Positions 43,803 through 52,269 of a stretch of DNA of 64,000 bases are shown here, one piece after another. The stretch lies in the NCBI GenBank assembly GCA_004193205.1, contig RZUM01000001.1, positions 1,246,424 through 1,310,423 of the forward strand, written 5' to 3'. Each line of letters begins with the position of its first letter. Positions within the stretch are counted from its first letter, which is position 1. The stretch comes from Gordonia sediminis (GTDB taxonomy: Bacteria > Actinomycetota > Actinomycetes > Mycobacteriales > Mycobacteriaceae). The notes beneath the pieces are model-generated. The model was not told where the DNA came from. It searched no databases and worked only from the letters and a program-made list of their open reading frames with translations. A program made the translations under genes and the position numbers.

Positions 43803-43843
43803 CCGGCGCGGCGCGTAGATGATGTCGATACGCGCCGCGCCGG
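43803..43843 (-). terminator. Very strong hairpin terminator after the monooxygenase gene
   Basis: CCGGCGCGGCGCGTA (43803-43817) pairs perfectly with TACGCGCCGCGCCGG (43829-43843): 15 bp around an 11-base loop, 20 bases past the stop of the flavin monooxygenase. It separates that gene from the beta-oxidation trio on the same strand. Confidence 0.78.
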
Positions 43844-43862
43844 AGTTGGAGGTGACCTGTTG

Positions 43863-45524
43863 TCAGCGCGTCATGCTGAGTCCGGGGTAGCCGTCCGCGG
43901 CGACTCGTGCGAGGTGCTCGCGATACCGATTCGCGCCGCCGGCATAGATCAGGTATCGCGTGCGATCGTGGCCCTCGATGTTGGGGTTGTAGCCGGTGAA
44001 CCATGACTTCGCCTTCCGAAGAAGCTGGCGTTGGTACAGATCCCGAATGTGATCGGTCCAGTCGGCCTCGGCCTCACCGGTCGGCTCCACCACGGTCTTG
44101 CCCTGTTCCCTCATGGCGGAGAGCAGGTCGCTGGCCCAGTCGACCGACACCTCGATGGCCCGCGGAAAGTTCGTCGCCACCGACGCCGAGTGCGGTCCAC
44201 CGAGCATGATCAGATTCGGAAAACCGTCGACCTGCACACCGAGATAGGTCGTGGGGCCGCCGTCCCACTTGTCGCGCAGGGTCTGACCATTGCGGCCGAT
44301 GAAGTTGATCCGATCGTAGGAGCCGGTGATCGCGTCGAAGCCGGTCGCGTACACGATCAGGTCGAGGTCGTAGTGGCGCTCGGACGTCTGAATCCCCGTT
44401 GCGGTAATCTTCTCGATCGGGGATTGCTTGAGATCGATCAAGTGGACGCTGTCGTGGTTGTACGCCTCGTAGTAGTTCGTCTCCATCGGTACACGGTGCA
44501 CACCGAAGCCATGGTCCTTGGGGATCAGCTTCTCGGCGACCGCCGGATTGTCAACCCGTTCCCGGATCTTGTCGGCGACGAACTCGGACATCTCGGCGTT
44601 GGCTTCCTCGTCCATCATCGTCTCGCGGAAGTTGCCCAGCCAGATCCCGAATCCGGGTTCTGCGTACAGCTTCTCCCAGAATGCACGCCGTTCACGAGGC
44701 GGCACGTCGGCAAACCGCCGGCGGTCGGGTCCGTGGATGAACCCGCCCGGCGTCTGCGCGCACTGGGCGAAGATCGAGTCGTAGTTCGACTTGATCTGCT
44801 TCATCTCGGTCGAGGAGATCGGCGAATTATTCAGTGGTGCACACCAGTTGGGGTTCATCTGGAAGACGTCGAGTTCTTTGACCTTGCCGGCGAGCGAGGA
44901 GATGATCTGCACACCGGTCGACCCCGTTCCGATAACGGCGACGCGCTTGTCGTGCAAGTCGAGTGGCTCGGTGGGCCAATCATAGGTATGCAGGCTCAGG
45001 CCTTCGAAGTCCTCTCGTCCGGGGATGCGCGGAGGGACCGGGGCTGACAGAAGCCCGAGAGCGGTCAGCAGGAATCGGCACGAATACAGCCGACCATCTG
45101 CCAGGCTGATCTCCCACGTGCCGGTCTCCTCGTTGAAACGAGCCTCGGTCACGCTGCATCCGAATCGCATGTGCCGGCGCAGGTCGAACTTCTCCGCAAC
45201 GTGATTGAGGTAGCTCAGGGTCTCGGGCTGCGCGGCAAATCGCTCGCTCCAATTCCATTCTTGGAGCAGTTCGTCGGAGAAGGAGTAGCCGTAGGTGTAG
45301 CTCTCCGAGTCGAAGCGGCAGCCGGGGTAGCGGTTCTTGAACCAGGTGCCGCCCAGATCCTCGTGCCGCTCCAACAGCACGACATCCTCGCCGGCTTCTG
45401 CGAGCTTATGCAGCCCGTAGATTCCGCAGACGCCCGCGCCGATGACCACATGCTCGTGATACTCGGGTGTGCCGGCCGCCCGTTCCGAGGGTCGGGCCTG
45501 AACTGAAGTCTCGGTGATGGTCAT
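43863..45524 (-). CDS. Flavin-containing monooxygenase, Baeyer-Villiger type
   Basis: 553 residues. FAD-binding G29-x-G-x2-G34, the Baeyer-Villiger fingerprint F173-x-G-x3-H179-x3-W183 followed by Pro, and NADPH-binding G199-x-G-x2-G204. It belongs to the cyclohexanone/phenylacetone monooxygenase group that converts ketones to esters or lactones. It stands alone between a strong terminator and an AT-rich promoter region. A link with the TetR-controlled acyl-CoA genes nearby is plausible (ketone to ester to acid to CoA ester), but no esterase is adjacent. Confidence 0.92.
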   Translation of the reverse strand: MTITETSVQARPSERAAGTPEYHEHVVIGAGVCGIYGLHKLAEAGEDVVLLERHEDLGGTWFKNRYPGCRFDSESYTYGYSFSDELLQEWNWSERFAAQPETLSYLNHVAEKFDLRRHMRFGCSVTEARFNEETGTWEISLADGRLYSCRFLLTALGLLSAPVPPRIPGREDFEGLSLHTYDWPTEPLDLHDKRVAVIGTGSTGVQIISSLAGKVKELDVFQMNPNWCAPLNNSPISSTEMKQIKSNYDSIFAQCAQTPGGFIHGPDRRRFADVPPRERRAFWEKLYAEPGFGIWLGNFRETMMDEEANAEMSEFVADKIRERVDNPAVAEKLIPKDHGFGVHRVPMETNYYEAYNHDSVHLIDLKQSPIEKITATGIQTSERHYDLDLIVYATGFDAITGSYDRINFIGRNGQTLRDKWDGGPTTYLGVQVDGFPNLIMLGGPHSASVATNFPRAIEVSVDWASDLLSAMREQGKTVVEPTGEAEADWTDHIRDLYQRQLLRKAKSWFTGYNPNIEGHDRTRYLIYAGGANRYREHLARVAADGYPGLSMTR

Positions 45525-45548
45525 CGCCGTCCTCTCTTTCGTGTTGAA

Positions 45549-45564
45549 TTTAATTTAAACTAAA
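45549..45564 (-). promoter_or_regulatory. AT-rich imperfect palindrome upstream of the monooxygenase
   Basis: TTTAATTTAAACTAAA is a 16-base palindrome with one mismatched pair, 25 bases before the monooxygenase ATG, in an otherwise G+C-rich gap of 135 bases. It may hold the promoter and an operator for the TetR protein encoded next to it. It is distinct from the TGCKTGCGCARGCA family. Confidence 0.45.
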
Positions 45565-45659
45565 ATCTCGAAGCGTGCAAGACCCCGCGGGTGGGAACTA
45601 TTTGCTGATGCGCTACAACGCGGTTGGATCGACAGCAGCTACATCGAAGCGGAACCTGG

Positions 45660-46334
45660 TCAGGGGGTGGCGTGCGGCTCGGGTTCGGGCGTTCCCCCGG
45701 CGAGGACGCCGAGCAACATATTCCGGGTGGCGGTCACGACGGTGTCGATGTCGTCGCGATCGGCATTCCACCATTCAGGAACCCAGTTCACCGCGCCGAT
45801 GACCAACATCCGTGCCGCGAAAAGGTCGACTCCGGGCGTCACGTAACCCGCATCGGCCGCGTCTTGAAACAGGGCCTGCCACACCTTGCCGTACTCCGCT
45901 TGCTCCTTCATGAGCTTGCTGCGGATCTCGGCGGGTAGCTGGCCGATGTTGCGGATGGCGGCCGTCGTGTAGTCGGAGAGTTCGATGACCGACCGCAGGT
46001 GCGCCTCGACCGCGGCAGTTACCCGGTCCAGCGCCGTAGCGGTGGATGGGAGCTCCTGGAGGGCAGCGGTCACGTGTTCACGAGCGGCGACCTGGCCGCG
46101 TCTGACCACTTCTTCGATGAGATCCTCGCGTGAGGGGAAGTAGTAGTAGATGCCTGGCGCCTGAAGACCTGCGACTTCGGCAACGTCGGTCAGTCGTGTT
46201 CCCGAGAATCCCTTCCGCGTGAGAACCTGTGCCGTGGCATCGAGGATGTTCTCGCGCGTTTTACCGTCTCTTGCGCCACCGCTGCTGGTCGAGCGACCGG
46301 ACTTCTTTTCGGCGCGCTTACGAACCGTCGGCAT
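45660..46334 (-). CDS. TetR-family transcriptional regulator
   Basis: 224 residues from the ATG at 46332-46334, which has a GGAGG site. N-terminal HTH TRLTDVAEVAGLQAPGIYYYFPSREDLIEEV (about residues 45-75) after a basic lead. The C-terminal ligand domain contains LPAEIRSKLM and WNADRDDID. It follows the SDR gene on the minus strand and probably controls that gene, the divergent CoA ligase/MaoC genes and possibly the monooxygenase. Ligand likely an acyl-CoA or ketone, by context only. Confidence 0.92.
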   Translation of the reverse strand: MPTVRKRAEKKSGRSTSSGGARDGKTRENILDATAQVLTRKGFSGTRLTDVAEVAGLQAPGIYYYFPSREDLIEEVVRRGQVAAREHVTAALQELPSTATALDRVTAAVEAHLRSVIELSDYTTAAIRNIGQLPAEIRSKLMKEQAEYGKVWQALFQDAADAGYVTPGVDLFAARMLVIGAVNWVPEWWNADRDDIDTVVTATRNMLLGVLAGGTPEPEPHATP

Positions 46335-46381
46335 TCCGCCTCCTTCGCTACCGATACGCGAGTTCTGATGATGGCGTGGAA

Positions 46382-47134
46382 CTACAGAGCATAGCCGCCG
46401 TCGACGTTGATCGTCTGACCGCTGACCCACCGCGCGCGGTCCGACATGAAGAAGCGGATGGACTCAGCGATATCAGCTGCCGTTCCGAATCGGCGGAGGG
46501 CGATATTCTGCCGAGCCGCATCGAGGAACTTGTCGCTGTAGGCACCCTGTGCAATCAAATCGTCCCACAGGCCGGAGTCGATGACGCCCACGCCGACGCA
46601 GTTCGCGCGCACGCCGAAACGACCCTCCTCGGCCGCTATGCCACGGACAGTGACTTCGACCGCAGCCTTGGGTGCCACGGACAACACGTCTTTCACCGAA
46701 TAGCGGGCCAGCGCGGTTGTCGTCGTCGCCACCAGCGCGCCCTGGGTCTCACGAAGCACCGGCAAGCATGCGCTCACCAGGTTGAAGAACGAGCCGGCGT
46801 CGTTGACGAGTTGTTCGGTGTACACGCCCGGGTCAATCCTCGACATGTGTTGCATGGTCACGGGCGGTCCGGCGGCGTACACAACACCGGCGATGCTCTT
46901 CTCGGCCGACAACGTCGAAATCGTCTGAGCAACTCCCTTCGCATCGGCGAGATCCAGATGCACGGCCTCGGCCTCGGCGCCCGACTGCTCCAGTTCCTTG
47001 ACGAGTAGTTCGGTTCGGGACGCCCCCGATCGGTATCCGGCCAGGATCCCCCACCCGTCGTCTGCGAGCAGTTGGCATGCTGCGCCTCCGATTGCCCCCG
47101 AAGCGCCCGCCACAAGTACCCATTTCTCTGCCAT
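46382..47134 (-). CDS. Atypical SDR lacking the catalytic Tyr
   Basis: 250 residues with an SDR fold: GASGAIGG near 10, AAGPP where classical enzymes have NNAG, and the C-terminal WVSGQTINVDGGY. At the YxxxK position it reads S152-x3-K156 (LSVAPKAA), so the usual catalytic Tyr is missing, and the TTTTALARY stretch replaces the usual active-site Ser loop. It might work with another residue, use a different reaction, or be a structural subunit. It lies directly upstream of tetR and divergent from the CoA ligase. Confidence 0.82.
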   Translation of the reverse strand: MAEKWVLVAGASGAIGGAACQLLADDGWGILAGYRSGASRTELLVKELEQSGAEAEAVHLDLADAKGVAQTISTLSAEKSIAGVVYAAGPPVTMQHMSRIDPGVYTEQLVNDAGSFFNLVSACLPVLRETQGALVATTTTALARYSVKDVLSVAPKAAVEVTVRGIAAEEGRFGVRANCVGVGVIDSGLWDDLIAQGAYSDKFLDAARQNIALRRFGTAADIAESIRFFMSDRARWVSGQTINVDGGYAL

Positions 47135-47169
47135 CGATGCTCCTCATCTTGCTGACTCCGGCAATTGAT

Positions 47170-47184
47170 TTTATGTTACATTAA
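47170..47184. promoter_or_regulatory. Palindromic site between SDR and CoA ligase genes
   Basis: TTTATGTTACATTAA, arms TTTATGT and ACATTAA around a central T (6 of 7 pairs), lies mid-way in the 118-base divergent gap. The form is typical of TetR operators, and the tetR gene is two genes away. No experiment supports it. Confidence 0.45.
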
Positions 47185-47252
47185 GTGGGCGGGATCACGC
47201 GAGTGCATGATTACTACCGCGACCACGTTCGTTCCAGAGCAGGAGGCTCACA

Positions 47253-48956
47253 GTGACCTCACCCGAGTTCGAGGATCGCCGGCACGCGTTGTCCCAACGG
47301 CGACCTGTATGGGTGGCACACACCATCGTCGAGCACTTCGACGAAGCGGCACAGCGCTATCCCGACCGTCCCCTCGTCATCACAGACGACCACACATGGA
47401 CCTACCGTGCCATGCAAGACCGCACCAATCGGCTGGCACGGGGGCTGACCGAGCTGGGAGTCACCAAGGGTGATCGCGTTGCGGTGATGCTGACCAGCGG
47501 ACCGGAGTTCATCTGCGCAGTCCTGTCAGTGCTGCGCACCGGCGCGATCGCGGTGCCACTGAATTACCTGTACCGCGCGTCCGAGCTCGACTATGCCCTG
47601 ACGCATTCCGGTGCTTCCGTCCTGATCGGCTCCACCGGTGTCAAAGGGGTAGATCATCTGGCCAGTCTTGACGAGATCCGTCCCGGCTGGACCGGGCGCT
47701 CCTCCGAACTGGCCGTGGTTCAGGTCGCCGGTGACGTCCCACTTCGGACCGGGGTTCTGACTCTGCACGACGTCGAGACTCTCGGAGGGAAGTCGCACGC
47801 AGACCTTTCCGCCATCGGCGCCGACCCATTCGACACCGCGCAGATTCTCTACACCTCCGGCACCACCGGCAATCCAAAAGGGGTGCTACTCACGCACGAC
47901 AGCATGCTGAGAACGGCGTACTCGGCCGTCTACAGCCGGGCATTCCAAGATGGCAGACGCATACTGTTCTCCTTGCCGATGTATCACGTGTTCGGCTTCA
48001 ACGAGGGATTCATCGCATCGACTTTCGTTGGTGGGGCGGTCATTCCGCGCGCATCGTTCGACGCGGCCGACATGCTCGCCGCGATCGATCGCCACGAGGC
48101 CAATGACATCCTGTGTGTGCCGACGATGGCCATCGCGATGCTCGAATCGCCCGCGCTGTCGACGACCGACGCATCAACACTGTCCGCAATGTACTGTGCG
48201 GCAGCACCAGCGCCGCTGTGGCTGTGGGACCGAATGGCGAAGGCCCTCGACATCACCGAGATGGTCACCGGTTACGGCATGACCGAGGTCGGCGGGTCGC
48301 TCACCCTCACGCACCTGGGTGGCCCGGTGGAGGCTCTCGTCAACACCGTCGGATCGGTGAAGACGGCGGATGCCGCGGATCTTCCGGGGCAGACGGTGGT
48401 TGCGGAGGTCCGCATCGCGGACCCCGAAACCGGGGCTGCGTTGCCGCAGGGCGAAGCGGGTGAGATCTGTTGGCGGGGTCCGGTGGTGACAGAGGGATTC
48501 TGGAACTCCCGAGCCGACCAGAACGCCGCCTTCCGCGATGGATGGCTGCGGACCGGTGACCTCGGACTTCTTCGTCCCGACGGCCACCTCGTGCTGACGG
48601 GGCGCAGCAAGGACATCTACAAGAGCGGAGGCGAGGTCGTGATCCCCACCGAGGTGGAGAACTTCCTGACCAGCTTGCCCGGAGTGAGTCAGGCCTTCGT
48701 GGTCGGACTACCCGACGAGCGGTGGGGCGAAATCGGTTGTGCGTTCATCGTTCCCACACCCGGAGCTGATATCACCGCCGAGCAGATCCAGACCGCCTGC
48801 CGAAACGGACTGGCGCGCTTCAAGGTTCCGCGCAAAGTCCACTTCGTAGACAGCGCAGCACTCCCCAAGACGTCCACCGGCAAGATCCAGAAGTTCCGTC
48901 TGACCGAGCTCCTCGAGCAATCGGATGCTGCATCATCGACCGTGGGTGCGCGATGA
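47253..48956 (+). CDS. Acyl-CoA synthetase (AMP-forming)
   Basis: 567 residues from a GTG with AGGAGG 8 bases before it. ANL motifs: YTSGTTGNPKG near 200, GYGMTEVGGS near 340, GWLRTGDLG near 430, RSKDIYKSGGEVV near 452 and the catalytic Lys in KTSTGKIQKF near 540. It activates a fatty, alicyclic or aryl acid. It is divergent from the SDR-tetR genes and is coupled by a 4-base overlap to a MaoC-type dehydratase, suggesting an aliphatic or alicyclic acid pathway. Confidence 0.92.
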   Translation: MTSPEFEDRRHALSQRRPVWVAHTIVEHFDEAAQRYPDRPLVITDDHTWTYRAMQDRTNRLARGLTELGVTKGDRVAVMLTSGPEFICAVLSVLRTGAIAVPLNYLYRASELDYALTHSGASVLIGSTGVKGVDHLASLDEIRPGWTGRSSELAVVQVAGDVPLRTGVLTLHDVETLGGKSHADLSAIGADPFDTAQILYTSGTTGNPKGVLLTHDSMLRTAYSAVYSRAFQDGRRILFSLPMYHVFGFNEGFIASTFVGGAVIPRASFDAADMLAAIDRHEANDILCVPTMAIAMLESPALSTTDASTLSAMYCAAAPAPLWLWDRMAKALDITEMVTGYGMTEVGGSLTLTHLGGPVEALVNTVGSVKTADAADLPGQTVVAEVRIADPETGAALPQGEAGEICWRGPVVTEGFWNSRADQNAAFRDGWLRTGDLGLLRPDGHLVLTGRSKDIYKSGGEVVIPTEVENFLTSLPGVSQAFVVGLPDERWGEIGCAFIVPTPGADITAEQIQTACRNGLARFKVPRKVHFVDSAALPKTSTGKIQKFRLTELLEQSDAASSTVGAR

Positions 48957-49405
48957 CCGTGAGTTTCGAATCCGATCTCCGCAGCGCGGTCGGCACCGTC
49001 CTCGGGGTGAGTCCGTGGGTCGAGGTCACCGTCGACCGGGTGGACGAATTCGCCAACTCCACCGGCGACCATCATTGGATTCATGTCGATCCCGAGCGTG
49101 CCGCCACAGGTCCGTACGGTGCACCGGTAGCGCATGGGTTCTGGACCTTGGCACTCGTCGCTGAGTTCTCCCGGACGATGTTCGACTTTGCGCAAACCAA
49201 AGCCATCGTCAACTACGGCCTGGACCGGGTCCGGTTCATCGGGCCCGTCTACGTCGGGGACTCCGTCCGCGCGACCGGAACACTGACATCACTCACCGAA
49301 CACGCGCAGGGCGTCGACCTGCATGTGAACTATTCCATCGTGTCCAGCTCGGACACGACACGACCGGTGTGCGTCGCCGATCACATCACCCGACTGTATC
49401 TGTGA
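48953..49405 (+). CDS. MaoC-like (R)-specific enoyl-CoA hydratase
   Basis: 150 residues, hot-dog fold. The hydratase 2 motif is present: FANSTGDHHWIHVDPERA near 34-52 (catalytic Asp/His pair), then APVAHGFWTLAL. It hydrates trans-2-enoyl-CoA to (R)-3-hydroxyacyl-CoA. It is translationally coupled to the CoA ligase. Followed by a convergent gap with hairpins. Confidence 0.9.
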   Translation: MTVSFESDLRSAVGTVLGVSPWVEVTVDRVDEFANSTGDHHWIHVDPERAATGPYGAPVAHGFWTLALVAEFSRTMFDFAQTKAIVNYGLDRVRFIGPVYVGDSVRATGTLTSLTEHAQGVDLHVNYSIVSSSDTTRPVCVADHITRLYL

Positions 49406-49470
49406 AGTGAATTGCTCTGGTTCGGCCCGTGCGCCAAGCGCTCGTCGAGCGAGCTCAGGGTCGGAAGTCC

Positions 49471-49524
49471 CTCGTCACTCGTACACGATGCGAGGGCTCG
49501 CCGTGACCAGGGTAAACCGGTCAC
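49471..49524. terminator. Hairpin cluster in the convergent gap
   Basis: Two inverted repeats lie between the MaoC and PPOX genes: CCCTCG/CGAGGG spanning about 49471-49498, and GTGACC (49503-49508) with GGTCAC (49519-49524). They could end transcription from both sides; neither has a U-tract. Confidence 0.4.
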
Positions 49525-49530
49525 CGCGGA

Positions 49531-49941
49531 TCAGTGCGTTCTCCCGAGTGCACCCCAGCCATGCCACGTTGCGATCTCGATCCACGCGCTGAGCCGCGGA
49601 CGTGTGCGATAGGGGTAGGGCTTGTTCGTATAGTGCTCGGCGAGACGGTCGATGTCGGCCAGGTCGTCATCTGGCTGGAACTCGACCACCTTGCCCTGGA
49701 CGCTGAGATGGGTCTGGAAGTCATCGGGGTCGATGGCTGTCAGACTGACCCGAGGATCGTTGCGCAGATAGCTCACGCGTTTGCGCTCGGCGTCCATGTT
49801 GACCAGGATTCGACCGTCGACGTACATGTACCAGGTCGGCACGGTGACGGGTTGTCCGTCGGGCCGCAGCGAGGCGATCGTCGCGAAGTTGGGGCGTTCG
49901 AAGAATTGCTCGGCTTTGAGCGGAAACGCTCCGGTGGGCAT
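49531..49941 (-). CDS. PPOX-class (pyridoxamine 5'-phosphate oxidase fold) flavin or F420-dependent protein
   Basis: 136 residues from the ATG at 49939-49941 (AGGAGG upstream). The split beta-barrel pattern is seen in FATIASLRPDGQPVTVPTWY and RVSYLRNDPRVSLTAI. Actinobacterial members commonly bind F420 and reduce ring double bonds or biliverdin; others bind FMN or haem. An alternative ATG at 50010 overlaps the previous stop (ATGA) and would add 23 residues with no family similarity. Last gene of the minus-strand unit starting at 52067. Confidence 0.82.
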   Translation of the reverse strand: MPTGAFPLKAEQFFERPNFATIASLRPDGQPVTVPTWYMYVDGRILVNMDAERKRVSYLRNDPRVSLTAIDPDDFQTHLSVQGKVVEFQPDDDLADIDRLAEHYTNKPYPYRTRPRLSAWIEIATWHGWGALGRTH

Positions 49942-50006
49942 GGTTCCTCCTGGAGGTGAGTCGGGTAGGGAGTTGCCAACGCGGGACAGGTGCGCGTCGG
50001 TGGGTG

Positions 50007-50450
50007 TCATCCGAGTACGTTGGTGCCTTCGCTCAGGTACACGTACACGCGGTTGAATTTGCCGTCGCGGACGTAGAAGAAGTTCGCGCTGGTGAGGACG
50101 GTCTCGATGCCGTCATGGCCCATCATCTCGGCGCGGAACTGCGATGCGATGCGCTGGTTCTCGACATCGACCACGTGGCGGAAGTGCACGTGGCGAATGC
50201 GCGCGTAGGCCGCGATGAACTCTTCATACGTGGCACGTACGCCGGTGTCGCGGCCTGCGTGCGGTGAATGCGCGGACTGAACGGTGAAGATCGCGTCCTC
50301 GGTGTAGCAGTCCAGGACGGTCTCGAGATCGCCGTCGTCGAGGGCGGCGAAATACCGCTCCACGAGATCGACGAGTTGGCCATACGTCGAACCACCGGAG
50401 GTGACGGGTGGGTGAACGGTCCAGTCGGAACGGGGGATGTCGTTGGTCAT
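50007..50450 (-). CDS. SnoaL/NTF2-like small polyketide-cyclase-fold protein
   Basis: 147 residues. YGQLVDLVERYFAALDDGDLETVLDCYTEDAIFTV, then YEEFIAAYARIRHVHFRHVV and ASQFRAEMMG, give the cone-shaped NTF2-like fold. Such proteins act as dehydratases, isomerases or aromatic-oxygenase small subunits. The start ATG at 50448-50450 has GAGGA upstream. It follows the SDR gene by 37 bases and probably assists a step of the same pathway; exact role unknown. Confidence 0.82.
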   Translation of the reverse strand: MTNDIPRSDWTVHPPVTSGGSTYGQLVDLVERYFAALDDGDLETVLDCYTEDAIFTVQSAHSPHAGRDTGVRATYEEFIAAYARIRHVHFRHVVDVENQRIASQFRAEMMGHDGIETVLTSANFFYVRDGKFNRVYVYLSEGTNVLG

Positions 50451-50487
50451 GTGGTCCTCGGTTTCGGGTGATGGGATGGCGGAACGG

Positions 50488-51342
50488 CTAGGAGCTCCAG
50501 CCGACGCTGCGTCCAGCGTTGACGTCGATACCGGTACCACTGATGTACTGACCCGAGTCGGTCACCAGGAACAGCACGGCATCCGAGATCGCCTGAGGAG
50601 GAAGGCATCCGAGGTTCATCGGGGTGCCGATGCGGACAACCTCCTCGGACGTCTCCCGGGTGGGGTTCTCCAGGTCGGGGCGGAAGAGTTTGTTGTAGAC
50701 GGGGTGATTGTTCATCGGGGTGTCGATGAAGCCCGGACACACGGCGTTCACGGTGATCCCGTGCGGGCCGAGTTCGGCGGCGGCGGCTTTGACCAGGCCG
50801 AGAACTCCCCATTTCGACGCCGTGTAGGCCGAGAGATTGGTCAGCGCCGAGCGGGATGCGATCGACCCGGTCGCGACGATGCGTCCGAATCCGTTGGCGA
50901 CCATGACCGGCGCGACGGCACGAATGGCGTGGAATACACCCGACAGGTTGGTCGCGATCGTGTCGTCCCATACGTCTTCGGTGGTGTCCTCGAGCGTGTA
51001 CAGCGGCGAGATGCCGGCGTTTGCGCAGAGAATGTCCACCTTGCCGAACTCGTCGACGGCCTGCCCGACCATTCTCGTGATGGCCTGCGGATCGCGCATG
51101 TCGGTGATCGTCGACAGGCATCGGACACCCTGCTCGACAACCAGCTTCTCGGTCTCGCGCAGATCGTCCTCGGTGCCCATATTGTATGCAACACAGGGGA
51201 TCTGAGCGGCGATGTCGGCGATCACGATATCCGCGCCGGCCTTGGCCAGGGTGATTGCGTGGCTGCGGCCCTGTCCGCGGGCACCGCCGGTGATCAACGC
51301 GACACGGCCCTCGAGCGGTCGAGTGGTAGGTGTGGGGGTCAT
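50488..51342 (-). CDS. Mycofactocin-coupled-type SDR oxidoreductase
   Basis: 284 residues: GGARGQGRSHAIT loop, insert around CVAYNMGTEDDLRET, CANAGIS and YTASKWG (Tyr-x3-Lys). The loop and insert are those of mycofactocin-associated SDRs. It overlaps the EthD-like gene by 4 bases and is co-transcribed with it. The substrate alcohol is unknown. Confidence 0.87.
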   Translation of the reverse strand: MTPTPTTRPLEGRVALITGGARGQGRSHAITLAKAGADIVIADIAAQIPCVAYNMGTEDDLRETEKLVVEQGVRCLSTITDMRDPQAITRMVGQAVDEFGKVDILCANAGISPLYTLEDTTEDVWDDTIATNLSGVFHAIRAVAPVMVANGFGRIVATGSIASRSALTNLSAYTASKWGVLGLVKAAAAELGPHGITVNAVCPGFIDTPMNNHPVYNKLFRPDLENPTRETSEEVVRIGTPMNLGCLPPQAISDAVLFLVTDSGQYISGTGIDVNAGRSVGWSS

Positions 51343-52067
51343 GGGATGACCACCTCGTCATGGGTCAGCAGGACACGGGAGTTCTCGGTGTCGATGCCAG
51401 GCGCGGTCATCAGGTCGGACACGGTCGATCCATCGAGCGCTCGGTCTGCGGCGGCGCGATCGGGCCACCACAACTCGTAGACCAGATCGAACGGTTCGAG
51501 ACTGAGCCAGTGGTGCAGCGTGCCCTCGGGTGGGAGGGCATCGACGTAGGACTCAGGAAGAGCGGGGTTGAGGACCCCGGCGGTGGCGCCGGACGCCTTC
51601 GCCGAGTCGATGTGCGCGTCGGATGCGAGTTCGGTGATGACGTCGTCGCCGGTTGCTCGATCTGCCAAGCGGATCAGCAGCATGATCTTCACCGACTCGC
51701 CGTCGAAGGTCGGGGTGCCGAACAACGGTTCGCACCTGGTCAGGACCCGGAACGCACGGGGTCCGAGGTCCATGAAGTTCCATTCATCCTTACCGCAGTA
51801 GTCGGCGTAGTCCGCATCCTCGTTCAACGTGTTCGCGGTCTGGATATCGTCGAACCAGAGCTCGGCCACGCCATCATGTCCAGAACTCGACGTCGGCTGG
51901 TCTCCGACCGCGTGCGCCTGCACGTACCGGCGTACCGATGTGATGCGCTTCGCCATCGTTCCGTGCGGATGACGCCAGTGGTCGTGGAATTGCTGCTCGG
52001 TCAGGTCGGGCCTTCGCGCGAAGAAGCAAAAGACCTTCACCGGCGCTGCGGCGCTGGGATGAGTCAT
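51339..52067 (-). CDS. Tandem EthD-like (dimeric alpha/beta-barrel) protein
   Basis: 242 residues from the ATG at 52065-52067 (GGAGG upstream). The N-terminal half has the EthD pattern VFCFFARRPDLTEQQFHDHWRHPHG, and the second half (KIMLLIRLADRATGDDVITEL, later EPFDLVYELWWPD) resembles a second ferredoxin-like barrel domain. EthD-type proteins accompany P450 and aromatic-degradation genes with poorly known roles, possibly decarboxylation, isomerisation or protection. First gene of the minus-strand unit 52067-49531. A relative lies across the regulator at 55185-55886. Confidence 0.78.
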   Translation of the reverse strand: MTHPSAAAPVKVFCFFARRPDLTEQQFHDHWRHPHGTMAKRITSVRRYVQAHAVGDQPTSSSGHDGVAELWFDDIQTANTLNEDADYADYCGKDEWNFMDLGPRAFRVLTRCEPLFGTPTFDGESVKIMLLIRLADRATGDDVITELASDAHIDSAKASGATAGVLNPALPESYVDALPPEGTLHHWLSLEPFDLVYELWWPDRAAADRALDGSTVSDLMTAPGIDTENSRVLLTHDEVVIP

Positions 52068-52217
52068 GAATCGGTACCTCCGGTGTTGCCTGTGGTTCAT
52101 CAGAAATTCTGTCGGTACCCGGATCTGCGAGCTATCCGAATCGCGCACCAAGTCATCCGCGATCGGCGGCACCCACCTGTATCGGCAGACGCATTCGAGC
52201 ATGGCTTCGCCAGGGTT

Positions 52218-52239
52218 CCGGCGTTCGATCGAACACCGG
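52218..52239. promoter_or_regulatory. 22-base palindrome between the AraC and EthD-like genes
   Basis: CCGGCGTTCGATCGAACACCGG is self-complementary apart from one C/A pair. It lies 30 bases past the AraC stop and about 150 bases before the EthD-like ATG. It may be a terminator for the regulator gene or an operator for the following unit. The remainder of the 202-base gap shows nothing else I recognise. Confidence 0.45.
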
Positions 52240-52269
52240 GAAGAGTCGAAGGCGTGTGCCCGGGCTCGA

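Noticed and set aside
49189-49198. TTTGCGCAAA palindrome
   Set aside because: Inside the MaoC gene and lacking the TGC/GCA arms; explained by the codons.
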